Source of the DNA: an uncultured Sutterella sp.
GTDB lineage: Bacteria; Pseudomonadota; Gammaproteobacteria; Burkholderiales; Burkholderiaceae_F
Direction of reading: 5' to 3'
Assembly (NCBI GenBank): GCA_905213905.1
Contig: CAJMKD010000058.1
Location: 1-8,849, forward strand
DNA length: 8,849 nucleotides
A model generated the notes under the pieces. That model made no database searches. It saw only the letters and a list, made by a program, of their open reading frames with translations, and had not been told where the DNA came from. The translations under genes were made by a program, and so were the position numbers. This document shows, piece by piece, positions 6,758-8,849 of the stretch. How positions within the stretch are numbered: the first letter of the stretch is position 1; each line of letters begins with the position of its first letter.

Positions 6758-7705
6758 TTAATTGGGCTGATTCTTCTTCAGGTTCTGAGCCTCTGCAGCC
6801 TGCGCTTCATATTGGGAAAGCTTTTTCGAAAGCTGCACTTCCGCCTTGCGGCGCCGTTTGGTTTCTAGACTGGCGGCAAGCCCTGCGAAAATGATGACGG
6901 CAATGCCCGTGCCGGAAAGCGCGTCGATCGGTTCATCGAAAAAGAAAAGGCCGATGAGCGCGGCAAACACAATGGCGGAGAACTGCAGCGAGCTTGTCAC
7001 GAGCAGGTTTCCGCCGCCCCAGGCGCGCGTGAGAGAGAGCTGAGCAAGCATGCCGCAGAGTGCGACGCCCGCGAGCGGGCCGACGTTGTCAAGCGTAATC
7101 GGGTTGAGCGGTCCCTCGAATGCAAAGTGTCCGACGAGCCCAGCCAGTGCGCCGATCAGAGAGAAATAAAAGACGATTCGGTAGACAGGCTCCTTCAGCG
7201 CCGTGATCTGCCTGATCTGGAACTGTGCGAGCGCAGCGAAGAAGCCGGCAGAGAGGCCGATCAGACCGGCAACGAAGTCGCTAGAGCCGACGTCTGGATG
7301 GAGCACGAGCGAAATGCCGACAAAGCCGAGAAGCACGCAGCCCAAAAGCTTCCATTCAATCGGGTCGCCGTGGCGGAGTGCAAGAATGACGACGATCGCA
7401 GCCATGAAGAGCGGACTGGTGTAGTCGAGCGTCATTGCCGTGCCGAGCGGCAGGCGCCCGAGCGCCCAGAACCAGACGAGGAGCGCCATGGTGCCGAGAA
7501 TGCTTCGCTTGAAGTGGCCCCAGGGATAGCGCGTCTTCAGCGTTCGGCCGGGCGTCGCGAAAGCAATGGCCCCGAGCACGACGACAGCGAAGATTTGCCG
7601 ATAAAAGACAAGCTCGAATGTGCCGAACTCGTTGGCGCCGAGCTTGGTGAAGGCCGCCATAAGCGCAAAGAAGAAAGAGGCGGCAAGCATCCAGAGACTG
7701 CCCAT
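6758..7705 (-). CDS. DMT-superfamily (EamA) inner-membrane transporter
   Basis: Ten-segment drug/metabolite transporter built from two EamA repeats, probably an inner-membrane permease; the substrate cannot be read from sequence. With ATG 7705 it is 315 residues. Repeat 1 begins at WMLAASFFFALMAAFTKLG, with the typical ELVFYRQ after segment 1, and LGTAMTLDYTSPLFMAAIV matching the conserved family stretch. Repeat 2 begins at GLIGLSAGFFAALAQFQIRQ, with TSSLQFSAIVFAALIGLFFFDEP near the end. A charged tail of about 33 residues (KRRRKAEVQL onward) is predicted cytoplasmic and possibly helical. The frame extends to a GTG at 7744 that overlaps the upstream stop (GTGA). ATG 7705 is preferred because AAAGGAAG sits 8 bases before it and it places segment 1 at the N-terminus. 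It lies just after the carbonic anhydrase gene and is likely cotranscribed. Confidence 0.88.
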   Translation of the reverse strand: MGSLWMLAASFFFALMAAFTKLGANEFGTFELVFYRQIFAVVVLGAIAFATPGRTLKTRYPWGHFKRSILGTMALLVWFWALGRLPLGTAMTLDYTSPLFMAAIVVILALRHGDPIEWKLLGCVLLGFVGISLVLHPDVGSSDFVAGLIGLSAGFFAALAQFQIRQITALKEPVYRIVFYFSLIGALAGLVGHFAFEGPLNPITLDNVGPLAGVALCGMLAQLSLTRAWGGGNLLVTSSLQFSAIVFAALIGLFFFDEPIDALSGTGIAVIIFAGLAASLETKRRRKAEVQLSKKLSQYEAQAAEAQNLKKNQPN

Positions 7706-7713
7706 TTTGAAAG

Positions 7714-7721
7714 CTTCCTTT
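7714..7721 (-). promoter_or_regulatory. Ribosome binding site for the DMT transporter
   Basis: On the minus strand this reads AAAGGAAG, 8 bases before ATG 7705. It favours that start over the GTG at 7744, which would put the site inside the coding region. Confidence 0.6.
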
Positions 7722-7740
7722 GAAAATGTTTTGGTCTGCG

Positions 7741-8469
7741 TCACTCGCCGAAGGCGACGGGGCGGCCATTGAGCGGCTGAATCGCGCGCGTGTTGTCGCC
7801 GAGGATTTCACGGACGGCGCGGATTTCATCTTCTGCGGCTTCAACAGGATCCGTGAGGATGATCCATTCGACAGGCTCTGTATAGGGCGGCGTCGTCAGA
7901 CTGCCGGGAAAGGCATAGTGACGCGTTGATGCCGGCAGCAGCGTCGACGGATCGTAGCCTCGGAAGTCCCGCGGCGGCTCATCTTCGCCCGGCGCGTTTT
8001 CGAGCATGATTCGAAGCGCGGGATTGCTCGCGCCAGCCTTGGCGAACGCGCCGAGCACAAGAAGAGGACCGTGATGATCGGGCGCAATGTCGATGGGGCC
8101 AGATTCGTTTTCCGTGCATTCATAAACAAAATGCGTTTCCAGAGGGAAATGCTCGCCGTTGATGAAGGTTTCGGAAGGCGTGTGAAAGTGAAGCTGCCTC
8201 AGCGTATAGGTGCACGGGCCGCGGCGAAGCGTGTCGCCCGGCGTGAATCTGACCTCAATGGAGTGGCCTGAGTGCAGAATTTCGGAGGCATTGTCTTCGA
8301 AGTGCAGCGAAAAAGGTGCTGCTTTCTCCTTGACTGCGGCTGTATGAATGGAAACCGGGCACTGATGCCTGCGAATCGGCTTGGCGCCGGCAGAAAGGTC
8401 TTCAAGGCTCGGCAGCGAGAGCATGCCGCAGCCGATGCATTCGAATCTGGCGTATTTGTTGAGAGACAT
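7741..8469 (-). CDS. Alpha-class carbonic anhydrase, apparently without signal peptide
   Basis: Predicted zinc enzyme interconverting CO2 and bicarbonate; 242 residues from ATG 8469. Zinc ligands fit the alpha class: RQLHFH gives His94 and His96, and ETHFVYE gives His113 (equivalent to human CA II His119). Thr192 in GSLTTPP corresponds to the Thr199 gatekeeper, Glu100 to Glu106, and His69 in SGHSIEV to the proton-shuttle His64. The C-terminal IQPLNGRPV is the usual family ending. Oddities: the structural His after Glu106 is Thr101; QSPI is replaced by QCPVSI; the usual N-terminal W-x-Y-G...GP stretch is missing, replaced by a short segment with a CxxC (Cys11, Cys14). Most bacterial alpha enzymes are exported, but no signal peptide is visible, so a cytoplasmic location is inferred. 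The frame is open upstream to a TTG at 8745, but that part overlaps the rRNA promoter region and looks non-coding. No clear ribosome site precedes 8469, so the start is uncertain. Confidence 0.87.
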   Translation of the reverse strand: MSLNKYARFECIGCGMLSLPSLEDLSAGAKPIRRHQCPVSIHTAAVKEKAAPFSLHFEDNASEILHSGHSIEVRFTPGDTLRRGPCTYTLRQLHFHTPSETFINGEHFPLETHFVYECTENESGPIDIAPDHHGPLLVLGAFAKAGASNPALRIMLENAPGEDEPPRDFRGYDPSTLLPASTRHYAFPGSLTTPPYTEPVEWIILTDPVEAAEDEIRAVREILGDNTRAIQPLNGRPVAFGE

Positions 8470-8672
8470 GGATGAGCGTTGCGGCCGCGTGCGTCCGATA
8501 GGCCGGACCGCACTGCGGGTGCCGCTGATTTTTCTTTTACTTTCGACTTTAAAGAATAACGAACGCGCTTCACATCGAGAAATGCGCGGCAGCGACTCAA
8601 CGCAAAGGATGCGCAGTTTGTAAAGGAATAAAGCGGAAGAATATGTATATTCACGCATTTTTAGACTAAGCC
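8470..8672. other. Divergent intergenic region between carbonic anhydrase and rRNA promoters
   Basis: About 200 bases with no convincing gene. It must contain the leftward promoter of the carbonic anhydrase gene, but I see no good -35/-10 pair. An imperfect hairpin (GTGCGTCCG at 8489-8497 against CGGACCGCAC at 8504-8513, one bulged base) would form in the carbonic anhydrase leader. A 14-bp inverted repeat, GAATATGTATATTC, lies at 8639-8652. AT content rises from about 8525 rightward. Confidence 0.5.
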
Positions 8673-8701
8673 TTGACGTGGCGTCGAATAATCGGCACAA
8701 T
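8673..8701 (+). promoter_or_regulatory. Probable upstream rRNA promoter (P1-like)
   Basis: TTGACG (8673-8678) and CACAAT (8696-8701) are separated by 17 bases, 5 of 6 and 4 of 6 matches to sigma70. The preceding 30 bases (8641-8670) are AT-rich, as in an UP element. Transcription would start near 8708, about 105 bases before the second promoter, comparable to the tandem P1-P2 layout of E. coli rrn operons. Confidence 0.55.
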
Positions 8702-8743
8702 ACGCAACCTCGCCGCTCGAGAGGGCAGCGATAAAGAGCGAAC

Positions 8744-8770
8744 AAAAGAAAATTTTAAAAATTCTTCAAA
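8744..8770 (+). promoter_or_regulatory. UP element of the downstream rRNA promoter
   Basis: A run with A- and T-tracts (AAAATTTTAAAAATT at its core) lies immediately upstream of the -35 at 8777, at about -42 to -68. This is where the alpha-subunit C-terminal domain of RNA polymerase contacts strong rRNA promoters. Confidence 0.65.
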
Positions 8771-8776
8771 TCGCTC

Positions 8777-8805
8777 TTGACAAGCAGAACTGATTTCGAT
8801 ATGAT
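8777..8805 (+). promoter_or_regulatory. Strong sigma70 promoter of an rRNA operon (P2-like)
   Basis: A perfect -35 TTGACA (8777-8782), a 17-base spacer and TATGAT (8800-8805, 5 of 6) predict a start near 8812. The AT-rich UP element upstream and the boxA-like leader downstream identify it as the promoter of an rRNA operon reading out of the window to the right. Confidence 0.88.
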
Positions 8806-8816
8806 CTCAATTCTGC

Positions 8817-8835
8817 GCTGAACGAAAAGTTCAGC
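8817..8835 (+). other. Leader hairpin with GAAAA loop (boxB-like)
   Basis: GCTGAAC (8817-8823) pairs perfectly with GTTCAGC (8829-8835) around a GAAAA loop. In rRNA leaders a boxB hairpin precedes boxA in the antitermination site; this hairpin has that position and abuts the boxA-like element. The loop matches the purine pentaloop of phage lambda boxB, but a functional equivalence is inference. Confidence 0.65.
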
Positions 8836-8847
8836 AGTTCTTTAAAA
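8836..8847 (+). promoter_or_regulatory. boxA-like rRNA antitermination element
   Basis: AGTTCTTTAAAA closely matches the E. coli rrn boxA (TGCTCTTTAACA), which as RNA binds NusB-S10 to protect rRNA transcription from early termination. It is downstream of the strong promoter and hairpin. The same string commonly occurs shortly before 16S genes in betaproteobacteria, so a 16S rRNA gene should begin beyond the right edge. Confidence 0.8.
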
Positions 8848-8849
8848 AT

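Noticed and set aside
8510..8540. Small GCGG-GTG-CCGC hairpin followed by T-rich sequence on the plus strand
   Set aside because: The stem is only 4 bp and no plus-strand gene ends there, so a terminator call is not supported.
8470..8745. 92-codon N-terminal extension of the carbonic anhydrase from a TTG
   Set aside because: It crosses AT-rich promoter sequence including the first rRNA promoter, has no signal peptide or family match, and codon use unlike the body of the gene.

Overview
The window reads as a chromosomal segment of a GC-rich Gram-negative bacterium, most likely a betaproteobacterium (Burkholderiales; a Sutterella/Parasutterella-like genome is a guess). The basis is the GC-rich codon use, an inner-membrane ABC exporter with a periplasmic adaptor, and an rRNA leader ending in a TTCTTTAAAAAT string of the kind seen upstream of betaproteobacterial 16S genes. 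No taxonomic search could be run. No mobile element, CRISPR array or tRNA was seen.

Positions 1-5456 (minus strand) hold a compact four-gene exporter operon in the order adaptor, double ATPase, permease, permease, matching E. coli ybhG-ybhF-ybhS-ybhR. Two junctions are 4-base ATGA overlaps and the third is an 18-base gap. The last gene runs off the left edge only a few residues before its expected C-terminus. The YbhS-like permease carries a long Ala/Ser/Gln-rich insertion in its periplasmic loop, and the ATPase has a long Ala/Glu/Cys-containing linker between its two cassettes.

Positions 5457-5822 are an AT-richer divergent intergenic region. To its right, at 5823-6650 (plus strand), is a LexA/UmuD-type S24 protein with a UmuD-like C-terminal Ser/Lys domain. 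Its N-terminal half is about 150 residues long and includes an AT-hook-like GRP motif and a possible ribbon-helix-helix segment. No umuC follows it. A perfect 14-bp hairpin, likely a terminator for both strands, separates it from the convergent pair behind it.

Positions 6758-8469 (minus strand) hold an alpha-type carbonic anhydrase followed by a DMT/EamA-family transporter, probably cotranscribed. The carbonic anhydrase lacks a signal peptide, so it is probably cytoplasmic.

Positions 8470-8849 are a divergent control region. Reading right, it holds what looks like the start of an rRNA operon: two tandem sigma70 promoters with AT-rich upstream elements, a GAAAA-loop hairpin (boxB-like) and a boxA-like antitermination element. 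The 16S gene should begin shortly beyond the right edge.
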